This document shows, piece by piece, positions 23,819 to 33,387 of a stretch of 64,000 nucleotides of DNA. Origin of the DNA: Paludibacteraceae bacterium. GTDB taxonomy: Bacteria > Bacteroidota > Bacteroidia > Bacteroidales > Paludibacteraceae. The number at the start of each line of letters is the position of its first letter. The stretch's first letter is position 1. The stretch is from contig JAFUWV010000002.1 in assembly GCA_017477325.1 (NCBI GenBank), positions 62,001-126,000 on the forward strand. Reading direction: 5' to 3'. The position numbers were made by a program, and so were the translations under genes. The notes beneath the pieces were generated by a model. That model ran no database searches, had not been told where the DNA came from, and worked only from the letters and a program-made list of their open reading frames with translations.

Positions 23819-26800
23819 TTATTCACCTTTTTTACGTATATATTCTTGCGGTGACACATTATATTTCTTCTTAAACAAAGTGGAAAAATACTTAGGATCA
23901 TTGAATCCCACAAGATATGCCAACTCTGACACTCTGATATTCCCCTTCTGCTCCTCAAGCAAACGACAGGCAGTACGCAACCGTATATCATTAATAAATC
24001 TTGAAGGAGTCATACCTGTCAGGCTTTTCAACTTGTCAGACAGTGTGGTTCTCGACATATTCATTTCATCCACAAAATCAGAAATCGAGAACTCGCTATC
24101 AGTCAGATGTTCGTTGACATAATCCACAGCCTTCTGCATGAATTGCTCATCCATACTTGTGTAACTCAGCTCCTTGACATTGAAGACCAACTGCCTGCTA
24201 TAATCAATCACTTGCCTCTCTTTCTTCTTTATTTGGTTTGATATCAGAGCATCCAGTTCTGCCAAATTAACAGGTTTGGTTAGGTAAGCATCTGCCCCTA
24301 CTTCATAACCTGCTATTTTATCTGCAGACGTCTGCTTGGCAGTAAGCAGTATGACAGGAATATGACAAAACTCCAAAGTGTTCTTTACGTATGCACACAA
24401 GTCATAACCATTCATTCCAGGCATCATGATATCTGATACTACTATATCTATAGCATTTTCCTGCTGAAGCATTTTTATTGCAGCCTCAGCATTGTTTACT
24501 GATATCACGCTGAAGTTGGTAAGCAAATGGCGCTGCAGCAGAAAACGCATATCGTCATTGTCTTCTACCAAAAGTAGTCTGACTTTGCTACCGTTATAAG
24601 TTATTGCTTCTTCTGTCCCCTGGTCTTGACCTTGCAGACTGACTTCATTTGTTTTTCTTCTGAGCTTTTCATCATCCGTCTCAACTTGCTCTACGTTTGC
24701 CTTCTCACTTTCCAGATATTCTTCTTCTTGCACAGGCAGACTTACCGTGAATGTCGTACCCACATTATGCTTCGATTCAACAGAGATTCTTCCATGATGA
24801 ATATCAACCAGATTCTTCACAAGAGACAGCCCTATGCCTGTTCCTATAGTATGATACTGACGATAATTGCCATCATAAAACCGCTTGAAAAGATTTGACA
24901 ATGCCTCATCTGTCATACCATAACCGGTATCAGTAACTGTTATTATAACATTATCTTGGTCCTCATCCAATCCTACCTCCACCATTACAGATCCATCATC
25001 TCTGTTATATTTTTCCGCATTAGATAGCAGATTATACATTATCTTGTCTAACTTATCGGTATCAAACAGACAACGGTAACTATCGCCTATTCGGCTATTG
25101 AAAGAATAACTAATTCCGCGTTGGTTAGCCAACGGTCTGAAGGCATCCACACAATTTCTGAGAAACTCAACAATATCCCCTTCTGACACTTTTAGTCTAA
25201 GATTGCCACTTTCCGCCTTTCTAAACTCCAGTATCTGCTGTATCAGCCTCATTAAGCGCAGAGCATTGTTGGTTATCAAATCATACTCTTTGATATCTCT
25301 ATTTTTAGTTTTTAATTCATCAACGGCAGCAACAATAATAGAAAGAGGTGTTAACAGTTCATGAGTTATATTAGTAAAGAACTGCAATTTCACTTGATTC
25401 AATTCTTCTGATGTCTTCCTGTCCATTTCGCTGAGTTCTACTGCTTTCTCAAGGCGTATTCTGTGACTTTGCATTCTAAACAATAAATATACTACACCAC
25501 CTACGAGGAACAGATAAATCATAAATGCCCACCAAGTTAACCATGGAGCAGGCTTTATTTTGACAGTGAATTCACGCCTGGCGGGATTCTGCAGGTTACC
25601 GGCATTGCTTGCCTCCAAGACAAACTTATATGTTCCCGCAGGTAAGTTATTATAGTATGCAAAACGATGCTTGGCATCAGTATATATCATTTCTTTATCA
25701 TAACCCTCCAAGCAATAAGCATATCTACTTTTGGCTGCATCACGAAAACTCAGCAGAGCATATTCTATGCTGAAATTATTCATATCGTAAGGCAGCACTA
25801 TCTTTTCTGTATATTCAATAGCTTCCTTTGTTATCTTTTCTTTCTTGCCAAGAGGCAGTTCGCGTATTGAATGATTAAATATGCGAAAATCTGTAATACT
25901 TACGTTAGCCCCATCATTCTCCAGTAGGTTTTCATTTACTGGTATAAAATTGATGCCATGCATACTACCTATCAACAGATTACCATCAGATGTGGAGCAG
26001 AATGCATTCTGATGAAAATAGTCATCAAGCAGACCATCCTCAGAAGTATACAACCTAATATAATCAGGTTCTTTGTTATCAGTCAAATGCATTTCAAGTA
26101 TTCCGTTATTAGTAGCCAACCAAAGATTGCGCTTTCTGTCCTCCCATATTCCGTTTATGTATGTGCCACCATAGAATGACATTTCCTTACTGCGGAAAGA
26201 ATCAAACGACTCTGTCTCTTTATTATATAGCAGCAATCCTGTTTCTGTCCCAACCCAAATATTGTCTCTGCTATCAATATGCAGACATAGTCCTCCCTCT
26301 GTGAATATGTTTCCTATGGATTTTGACCAATGATAAAGATGCCAGCCGTCCTCTGCTTCTGATGCACAATAAATACCATTGCTCCTTGTTGCTATCCAAA
26401 CATTACCATGTCTGTCTTCATCCATTCCATAGACCATACCACTTTCCATTGGCATCTCACCCTCGGCAAGCATATTGTTGAGAGCAGAATATTTTCCTTC
26501 AGCTGTCAGACATCCTATATCGGCACGAGTACATATCCACATGTTACCCTTTCGGTCAAAGTCAATAGAGCGCACATAATCGTCTTTCATTCTTGCTCCT
26601 GTAGAGTTGGAGAATAAACGAACATGGCGTGTTTGCCTATTGTAAAAGACTAATCCTTGTTCTGTTCCGAAACAGAACTCTCCGGTGTGTTCATTATATA
26701 ATATATCATGAACATATAGCAATTGGTCTAAATGAGAAAGACCTTCTATATTACGAAAATTCTTGAAGTCGCCTGTTTTGGGAGAGTATAATGTCAATCC

Positions 26801-27973
26801 ATAACCGGCAAGACCTATCCAATACATTCCGTCAGACTGATCTTCCAGTATACGAGATACTGAATTAGTACCGAAATGCTCATATACTTTTTGCATTCTG
26901 TCGCCTGCAATCTTCTTTTCTTTTATATCAACAAAGTACACTCCGCCACCAAGAAAACCAAGCCACATAATGTTGTCCTTTGTCATTATAATACTATTCA
27001 GTTCGTTGTAAGGCAAGCCGTTACCATTCTTACCAGGAACATAGTTGACAAATTGAGGTGTATCATTATTGGCTGACATAATTGTCAAGCCGGACCGTGA
27101 ACCTATCCACAGATTGCCAGACACAGGGTCTTGAGATATACAATATATTATATTATCTATTAAAGAATTATCATTAGTATCATCATGTTGATATAGTACA
27201 TAATCCTGACGCTGCATATTGTAAGGGTCAACAAGTTTTATAAGGCCTGAACCAAATGTACCTATCCACACATTATCGTCTTTGTCGAGAAAAATAGTAT
27301 GAGAGGATCGCAACTCTGGTATTTTCCAATATTTATGTGCTTTTCTTCGCTCTGCATCGTATCTTATCAAACCATCTGACCATGTACCAATCCACAAATA
27401 TCCTTGTTTGTCTTGCATTAGAGACTTCATGTCGGTCGGATCCAGATCCCAGCCTTGACCTGTGCAATATTCAAATTCATCCCCGCCTGTTTTTTTCACA
27501 AACAGTCCCTTATCTGTTGCAAACCATATATTACCGTCTTTTGAGGGTAGTATATCTTCGACACGGCAATGATTAAGTACGGGAAAATCTATTTTTATTA
27601 CATTTTCTTTAAGCTTATCAAGTTTATACAGTCCGTCATGCGTTCCTATCCAGATATTTTTATTGATATCTTCTTTTACTAAATTTACATAACTGTCAAG
27701 CACTTGTTCACCTGTAGAAGGATCTATTTTATATTGTAAACAGTCGTATCCGTCATACCGAACCAAACCACTATACGTACTTATCCATAAATACCCGTCT
27801 TCATCTTGATGAAGTTTCCTTATTTCATTTGTAGGAAGCGGAGACAGAGTATTGATAGGTTTGAAGATAAGTGAATTAGCCAGATCTGCAGCATTACATA
27901 CAAGAGATATTGTTAATGCCAACAGAATAACCAAACAATCTATTATATAATTTGTTTGACGATGTGTCATCAT
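23819..27973 (-). CDS. Hybrid two-component system regulator (HTCS) of the PUL
   Basis: A 1384-residue one-protein phosphorelay. In order: signal/anchor (about 10-28), fourteen-bladed Reg_prop propeller (about 35-690, recurrent DGxLWIGTxxGL), Y_Y_Y domain (about 725-806), transmembrane helix (about 815-834), HisKA with phospho-acceptor His871 (NITHELLTPL), HATPase (about 970-1080; DTGYGMTDE, GTGIGLSLVKNL), receiver domain with phospho-acceptor Asp1181 (SDIMMPG) and Lys1233 (LTKP), and AraC-type HTH (about 1285-1384). Such proteins bind a breakdown oligosaccharide in the periplasm and switch on the adjacent susC/D operon. All key residues are present. It follows susD by 63 bp on the same strand. 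Confidence 0.95.
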   Translation of the reverse strand: MMTHRQTNYIIDCLVILLALTISLVCNAADLANSLIFKPINTLSPLPTNEIRKLHQDEDGYLWISTYSGLVRYDGYDCLQYKIDPSTGEQVLDSYVNLVKEDINKNIWIGTHDGLYKLDKLKENVIKIDFPVLNHCRVEDILPSKDGNIWFATDKGLFVKKTGGDEFEYCTGQGWDLDPTDMKSLMQDKQGYLWIGTWSDGLIRYDAERRKAHKYWKIPELRSSHTIFLDKDDNVWIGTFGSGLIKLVDPYNMQRQDYVLYQHDDTNDNSLIDNIIYCISQDPVSGNLWIGSRSGLTIMSANNDTPQFVNYVPGKNGNGLPYNELNSIIMTKDNIMWLGFLGGGVYFVDIKEKKIAGDRMQKVYEHFGTNSVSRILEDQSDGMYWIGLAGYGLTLYSPKTGDFKNFRNIEGLSHLDQLLYVHDILYNEHTGEFCFGTEQGLVFYNRQTRHVRLFSNSTGARMKDDYVRSIDFDRKGNMWICTRADIGCLTAEGKYSALNNMLAEGEMPMESGMVYGMDEDRHGNVWIATRSNGIYCASEAEDGWHLYHWSKSIGNIFTEGGLCLHIDSRDNIWVGTETGLLLYNKETESFDSFRSKEMSFYGGTYINGIWEDRKRNLWLATNNGILEMHLTDNKEPDYIRLYTSEDGLLDDYFHQNAFCSTSDGNLLIGSMHGINFIPVNENLLENDGANVSITDFRIFNHSIRELPLGKKEKITKEAIEYTEKIVLPYDMNNFSIEYALLSFRDAAKSRYAYCLEGYDKEMIYTDAKHRFAYYNNLPAGTYKFVLEASNAGNLQNPARREFTVKIKPAPWLTWWAFMIYLFLVGGVVYLLFRMQSHRIRLEKAVELSEMDRKTSEELNQVKLQFFTNITHELLTPLSIIVAAVDELKTKNRDIKEYDLITNNALRLMRLIQQILEFRKAESGNLRLKVSEGDIVEFLRNCVDAFRPLANQRGISYSFNSRIGDSYRCLFDTDKLDKIMYNLLSNAEKYNRDDGSVMVEVGLDEDQDNVIITVTDTGYGMTDEALSNLFKRFYDGNYRQYHTIGTGIGLSLVKNLVDIHHGRISVESKHNVGTTFTVSLPVQEEEYLESEKANVEQVETDDEKLRRKTNEVSLQGQDQGTEEAITYNGSKVRLLLVEDNDDMRFLLQRHLLTNFSVISVNNAEAAIKMLQQENAIDIVVSDIMMPGMNGYDLCAYVKNTLEFCHIPVILLTAKQTSADKIAGYEVGADAYLTKPVNLAELDALISNQIKKKERQVIDYSRQLVFNVKELSYTSMDEQFMQKAVDYVNEHLTDSEFSISDFVDEMNMSRTTLSDKLKSLTGMTPSRFINDIRLRTACRLLEEQKGNIRVSELAYLVGFNDPKYFSTLFKKKYNVSPQEYIRKKGE

Positions 27974-28036
27974 AATATTTTATTGATTATTAGTAGGATC
28001 AGACTTGTTTTCCTTTCGACAGGTTCTCTCTATCTA

Positions 28037-30049
28037 CTACCTTTCAGGCTGCATATCAGCCTCCATAGGCCAATATGGATTTTGATATAAAGGAGAAGTC
28101 TCTTTGCTAGAACCATCTGCTGATGTCAGAAGAAACTCTTTTATATTTATAGGCGACAAATAGTATGCCATGTGCCAGCTTAGGCCATCGTATCCTTGCT
28201 GCTTTGTTGTCATTCTATACGGACGGAACCACTCACTATCAGATGGAGATGACACATTAGCCTGCTCTGTTCCGTACTTCAACGAGAAAGCACTGTTTTC
28301 TACAGCAAGACTATCATATATATACTTCATCCCTGCGCTCCAGATGTGTATTCCTTCAACATGATACGGAGTTGACACCATTTGGTCTAACGAACGCCAA
28401 CGAATAAGGTCCATCCAACGTTGACCTTCTGCTATAAACTCGTTTCTGCGTTCGCGACGAATATTGTATCTTGTAGCATCCACTAATTGTCCGGCTGTAT
28501 AAGCTCCCCAGTCATTTTCCGCCTCTTTTGCCATATTAGTGGCAGCAATTGTTGCATTAAAGTCTTCGCTTACACCTGCCCTACGACGCAATTGTTTCCA
28601 ATAGTTTTCAGCCTTACTATCCAGTGAACCGTTTTTCTCATAACATGCCTCAATATAGTTTAAGAGAGCTTCTGCAGACCGCATTGTAATACATCCTGTC
28701 GTTGAGCCGGCTTGCTTACATTGCTTTTGATAGACTGAGTTGCCTTTGCGTAGCGAATAGCCAGTAGCATAGGTCTCAACCACTCCCTTGGGCAGAGGAT
28801 AAGGCTCTATCTCGATTGCACTGTTTGCTTCTGTTGTCGGATAAACATAGTTATGCTGCCCTGGTTCCTTCAAGAAACATGACAACCGTGTATCTCTATC
28901 TTGACGTACGTTGGCAAATGTTTCATCTCCTTTGTATAAAGGACTGGCATATATAGGCAGTCCATCTTTCATAAGGTAACTATCAACCAATCCTCGTGTG
29001 ACCCCTGTTCCGCCATTTCCTCTTTGAGCATAATATACCACACTATGTCCTACCATATTACTTCCGTATGGACACCAAAGAATAACTTCCGGATTAGACA
29101 ACAGATCTTCCGAAGCAAACATATCCATGTATGGATTGGGAGCATCTGTCTCAGCTTGTTGTACAAGACCTGTATTTTCTGTCAACTGGGCAGAAGAAGC
29201 CACTTCGTCTGCAGCATCCATTGCCTGCTGAAAAAACCAATTGGCTTCTGCCTGTATGTCTCCATGAGGGAAAGTGTAGTTGCGTGAATACTCTTTCTGC
29301 ATACCAGGCCACTCAGCAGTACCAGGAACAAAAGCCGTTCCTTGGAAGTTCTTGAGCCATGATCCCTCAAACAATGCAACTCGTGACTTAAGCAGTCTGG
29401 CTGCATCGGCACTTATGCGTGTATTCGGCATACTTGCACCTGACATCAACTCTATAGCCTTGTCCAAATCAGATAATATGAATCGAGCCACCGAATCGCG
29501 CGGAGCGCGCTTGGAGGCTGCAATAAGTACTTCACGGCTATCCTGCAAAGGTTCGGTCACTATAGGATAATCACCTACATTGCGCAACTTGGAGAAGTAG
29601 GCATATGCACGCAAGAAATACATCTCACCTATATAGTGATCAATATTTGCCTTTACACCGCTTATTTCTCCTGCTTTATATTTATCAAGCACCTGAGAAA
29701 AGAACCAGTTGCATTTATATATATTACCAAATCCATAATCTCCACCTGTTTGTGGAGTAAGCCATAGTCCAAGATACTTATCGCCAGGACTTGAAGCGCT
29801 TATCTGATTGTCGGTTGTAGCATCTGTCTGAAACATACCATAATCCCAACCTGTTGTGCTTGACCAGCCTCCATGTCCTGGTAGAATATCAGTATATCGT
29901 CCGTCAACAAACGTAAGTATTGCCGACTCGCTAGTGAAATACTGTTCAGGGGTAACAGATGACATAGGTTCTTTTGTAAGCCAATCGTTACACGATGCAA
30001 ACACTATAGTGAGTAGTGATAGTGCTAATATATATACTTTTCTTTTCAT
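28037..30049 (-). CDS. SusD/RagB-family glycan-binding lipoprotein
   Basis: A 670-residue surface lipoprotein (signal ending VFASC, Cys20). It has the SusD start (CNDWLTKEPMSSVTPEQYF), the TPR-like helical body (YIGEMYFLRAYAYFSKLRNVGDYPIVTEPL, about 140-170; SADAARLLKSRVALFEGSW) and the C-terminal RRERRNEFIAEGQRWMDLIRW block typical of the family. It forms the lid of the SusC channel and binds glycan at the cell surface. It starts 13 bp after the SusC gene, forming the usual pair. Confidence 0.95.
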   Translation of the reverse strand: MKRKVYILALSLLTIVFASCNDWLTKEPMSSVTPEQYFTSESAILTFVDGRYTDILPGHGGWSSTTGWDYGMFQTDATTDNQISASSPGDKYLGLWLTPQTGGDYGFGNIYKCNWFFSQVLDKYKAGEISGVKANIDHYIGEMYFLRAYAYFSKLRNVGDYPIVTEPLQDSREVLIAASKRAPRDSVARFILSDLDKAIELMSGASMPNTRISADAARLLKSRVALFEGSWLKNFQGTAFVPGTAEWPGMQKEYSRNYTFPHGDIQAEANWFFQQAMDAADEVASSAQLTENTGLVQQAETDAPNPYMDMFASEDLLSNPEVILWCPYGSNMVGHSVVYYAQRGNGGTGVTRGLVDSYLMKDGLPIYASPLYKGDETFANVRQDRDTRLSCFLKEPGQHNYVYPTTEANSAIEIEPYPLPKGVVETYATGYSLRKGNSVYQKQCKQAGSTTGCITMRSAEALLNYIEACYEKNGSLDSKAENYWKQLRRRAGVSEDFNATIAATNMAKEAENDWGAYTAGQLVDATRYNIRRERRNEFIAEGQRWMDLIRWRSLDQMVSTPYHVEGIHIWSAGMKYIYDSLAVENSAFSLKYGTEQANVSSPSDSEWFRPYRMTTKQQGYDGLSWHMAYYLSPINIKEFLLTSADGSSKETSPLYQNPYWPMEADMQPER

Positions 30050-30062
30050 ATTGCGTATAATT

Positions 30063-33000
30063 TTAGAATGTTAAACTAAGACCACATGAGAGTTCTGTTG
30101 ACAGAGGATAAGCATTACCATTGTTCCATGTACGCCAATCTTTCTCTGTATTGTTATTACCACCATCAATTGTCTCCGGATCAAACATAGAGGCCATTTT
30201 CGTGCCCACCCAAAGATTCTCTGCTGAAAAATACAGACGAAGTTTCTGTATATGCGCCTTGCTCATCCATTTGTCCGGAAAAGTGTAACCTACTTGCAGG
30301 TTTTTCAGACGAATATATGCTGCATTCTGCAGGTAACGTGTTTGAGGCTGATGGTTTCTGCCGCTATATCCATGCCTTTCTCCACCACGGTCAAAACTGG
30401 GACGGGGATAATAAGCATTGGTATTGGCTTCCATTACACCATTCTTTACCAATAGCGAATTCTCATCTCTCCAGAAGTCAAGATGCTGAACAAGAGCTAT
30501 CGACCAAGTGTTGTCAGTATTGGCTCCCCAGAAATACGAACTGCTTTGCCAATAGTCGCGCTTCATCACACCTTGGAAGAACAAACGCAAATCCACTCCA
30601 TACCATGAAGCATTCAAATCTATTCCAAATTGATACCTTGGAGTGGAATTGCCTATCACTTTTAAGTCGCCATGGTTCTGCATCGTATATTCACCCTCAG
30701 ACACTCTGCCATCACCATTTATATCTTTGTACATTATATCACCTGCTCCCCAACCTGAACCAAGAGCCGACTGACCTTGGCGCAAGTCATTGGGGAATGT
30801 GCCGTGAGTATTGAAATAATTCATATCCAATTGGTCTAGATATGCATCCATTTCTTCTTGTGTCTGCGCTATGCCAATAGTCTCATATCCATAAATATTG
30901 CCAAGTTTCTCTCCTTGAACATACTTGTCAAGTGAGCCGGTCGTGTTGTTCGGATACTTTGTTACAACTGTTTGTGCATCTGACAACAAGAACTTTACAC
31001 TGTATTGGAATCCATTCTTCAGGCGGTCTTGCCAGCCTATCTCCAGTTCCCATCCATAAGTCTTCAAGTTGGTATTGTTTGTACGAGGAGCCGAATAACC
31101 AAGTATAGAGGGCAATTCTTCAGCAGCACCCATCATATCGACTGTATATCGTGTGTAGTAGTCAAATGAACCTGTGAGACGGTTTTTCAGCAGTCCCCAG
31201 TCAAGACCTACGTTCCAGTTGCGGACTTTCTCCCATGTGAGTTCTGTCGATATGGCACTTGGCACACCGGTAGTAGTGGTACGCTGTCCGTTCTGTAGCC
31301 ATAGACCACTATTATTGGAAGGCGACAATGTGACATACGTAGGATACCAACCATTGGTATTCTGGTTACCAAGTTCACCATAAGAACCGCGAAGTTTAAG
31401 TGTGCTTGCTATCTGCTCATATGGTTCCCAGAAGGCCTCTTTTGCTATGTTCCAACCAAGAGATACAGAGGGATAAACATTCCATCGAAGATTTCCGCGA
31501 TAGCGCGAAGTACCATCATACCGAAGATTGAACTCTGCCAAATATCTGCCAAGATAATCATAGTTGATACGACCAAAGATACCGGCTGTGCTCCATGAAT
31601 TGCGCGAACCATAAGGAGTGAGTTCACGTTTTTCCCACTCATTGTTGGCACTATTCCACACCAAACCAGTTGTAAGGTCTATCTCTGGTTTGTCTTCTGA
31701 TACTAGTCCATAGGCAGTCACGCCATACTGCTTTTGCCACAGATTCTCCGCTTGAGCACCTATCATGATTGATATATTGTGTGCATCATTAATACTGAAG
31801 CTATATTGCGAACGTAAATTAGCAATAATATAATCCTCACGATAGCGTTGTTCGGAAATACTGGTTGTAGCAACATCTTTATCAATAGGATTTCCATATA
31901 TATCGCAGTTGTATGTTGCCAGCGAATATGATTTTGTGTCCTGCGACTTTAGACGATAGTTGAAATCTGCTGTTGTTACCCAGTTCTTTATCGGCTCAAG
32001 AGTGATAGATACTTGTTGATAGAGATGATCAGATATCTTGTCATATTGTCCTCCTTGCAGGAAATCTCGTCCCGGCCAAGTTGCGGAATAAAGATTGCCA
32101 TTATTGTCATATAGTGGCAAGTTTGGCCAATTCTGGCGGGCAAGGTTCTCATAGAGACCATCGTTCATTGCCGACGGCTTTGTATAATCTTCACGTATGA
32201 AGCGGGCTGTATAGCCTATTTTCAGCCAATCTGTCAGGCGAGCATTCACCTTTCCTGTACCACTGAAGCGCTGTTTATTCTCCTTGCCAAGGTTCAAAAG
32301 TCCTTCCTGCTTCATGTAGTTGAGCGATACATAATAATTGATTTTCTCATTTCCTCCGCTTGCACTTAGGTTATGCTCATGAGAGAAATTGAAATCTTTA
32401 AAGAAGATGTCGTACCAGTCTGTATTAGCATTGGCTGTTGTGAATGCGTTTTGCCACTGTGTACCCGACTCAGGCATAGGCAGTACAGTCGTTATCAGTC
32501 CGTCTTGATAGGCCTTTATGCGGTCAACCGTCTCCTGAGTGAACACTACCTCCGTCATGTTATTCTGAGTGTTTCGTGCTGCCTCATTATAATAGTTGGC
32601 AAACATGTAAGAGTCCATCTGGTGCATCTTTCTTGTTGGTGTACCCCAACGGAAGTTATTGTTGTAGTTTATCTGCACCTTACCTTCTTTACCATTCTTC
32701 GTAGTTATAAGTATTACACCGAATGGTGCACGTGAACCGTAGATTGAAGAAGCCGCAGCATCTTTCAGCACACTGACAGACTCTATATCCTGCGGGTTAA
32801 TAGTGTTGATATCACCCTCCATACCATCTATCAATATGAGTGGGCTACCGCTCGAACCCTCACCAATAGTGGCTGTACCACGGATGTTGATGTTCGCCGT
32901 CTTCTCCATACTACCGCTATTGTTGGTAATCTGCAAACCGGGTACAAGTCCTTGCAGTGCCTGAGTGGCTGTTACTACCGGACGAGCCTCTATAGCCTCT

Positions 33001-33374
33001 GCCGAAGCCACACCAACCGCACCCGTCAAGTTCACTTTCTTCTGTGTTCCATAACCAACCACTACCACCTCTTCCAATGCCTGAGTATCCTCCTTTAGAG
33101 TCACTTTTACTGTTGTCTTGCCTTTTAGCGGTATTTCTTGAGTGACATAACCCAAGTAACTGAATACCAACGTAGCATCAGAAGCGGAATTAATACTGAA
33201 GTTTCCGTCATAATCGGTAATAGTACCTACCGTGGTACCTTTCACTTGCACCGCCGCACCGATAACGGGCTCGCCATTGCTGTCAACCACTGTACCCTGC
33301 ACCGTGTTCTGAGCAAACACCATTATCGGCACGAATAGCAGTAGTAACAGCCATTTGTAACGTGTTGTTTTCAT
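30063..33374 (-). CDS. SusC/RagA-family TonB-dependent outer-membrane transporter
   Basis: A 1103-residue protein: signal peptide (1-21), carboxypeptidase-D-like domain (about 23-97, VQGTVVDSNGEPVIGAAV), linker LEEVVVVGYGTQKK (100-113), plug (about 115-230, with GDINTINPQDIESVSVLKDAAASSIYGS-type plug motifs) and a 22-strand beta-barrel to the C-terminal LSCGLSLTF. It imports oligosaccharides across the outer membrane with TonB energy. It follows the CotH/ricin gene by only 13 bp and shows no clear promoter of its own, so it may be read from upstream. Confidence 0.95.
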   Translation of the reverse strand: MKTTRYKWLLLLLFVPIMVFAQNTVQGTVVDSNGEPVIGAAVQVKGTTVGTITDYDGNFSINSASDATLVFSYLGYVTQEIPLKGKTTVKVTLKEDTQALEEVVVVGYGTQKKVNLTGAVGVASAEAIEARPVVTATQALQGLVPGLQITNNSGSMEKTANINIRGTATIGEGSSGSPLILIDGMEGDINTINPQDIESVSVLKDAAASSIYGSRAPFGVILITTKNGKEGKVQINYNNNFRWGTPTRKMHQMDSYMFANYYNEAARNTQNNMTEVVFTQETVDRIKAYQDGLITTVLPMPESGTQWQNAFTTANANTDWYDIFFKDFNFSHEHNLSASGGNEKINYYVSLNYMKQEGLLNLGKENKQRFSGTGKVNARLTDWLKIGYTARFIREDYTKPSAMNDGLYENLARQNWPNLPLYDNNGNLYSATWPGRDFLQGGQYDKISDHLYQQVSITLEPIKNWVTTADFNYRLKSQDTKSYSLATYNCDIYGNPIDKDVATTSISEQRYREDYIIANLRSQYSFSINDAHNISIMIGAQAENLWQKQYGVTAYGLVSEDKPEIDLTTGLVWNSANNEWEKRELTPYGSRNSWSTAGIFGRINYDYLGRYLAEFNLRYDGTSRYRGNLRWNVYPSVSLGWNIAKEAFWEPYEQIASTLKLRGSYGELGNQNTNGWYPTYVTLSPSNNSGLWLQNGQRTTTTGVPSAISTELTWEKVRNWNVGLDWGLLKNRLTGSFDYYTRYTVDMMGAAEELPSILGYSAPRTNNTNLKTYGWELEIGWQDRLKNGFQYSVKFLLSDAQTVVTKYPNNTTGSLDKYVQGEKLGNIYGYETIGIAQTQEEMDAYLDQLDMNYFNTHGTFPNDLRQGQSALGSGWGAGDIMYKDINGDGRVSEGEYTMQNHGDLKVIGNSTPRYQFGIDLNASWYGVDLRLFFQGVMKRDYWQSSSYFWGANTDNTWSIALVQHLDFWRDENSLLVKNGVMEANTNAYYPRPSFDRGGERHGYSGRNHQPQTRYLQNAAYIRLKNLQVGYTFPDKWMSKAHIQKLRLYFSAENLWVGTKMASMFDPETIDGGNNNTEKDWRTWNNGNAYPLSTELSCGLSLTF

Positions 33375-33387
33375 CTGTATATGATTT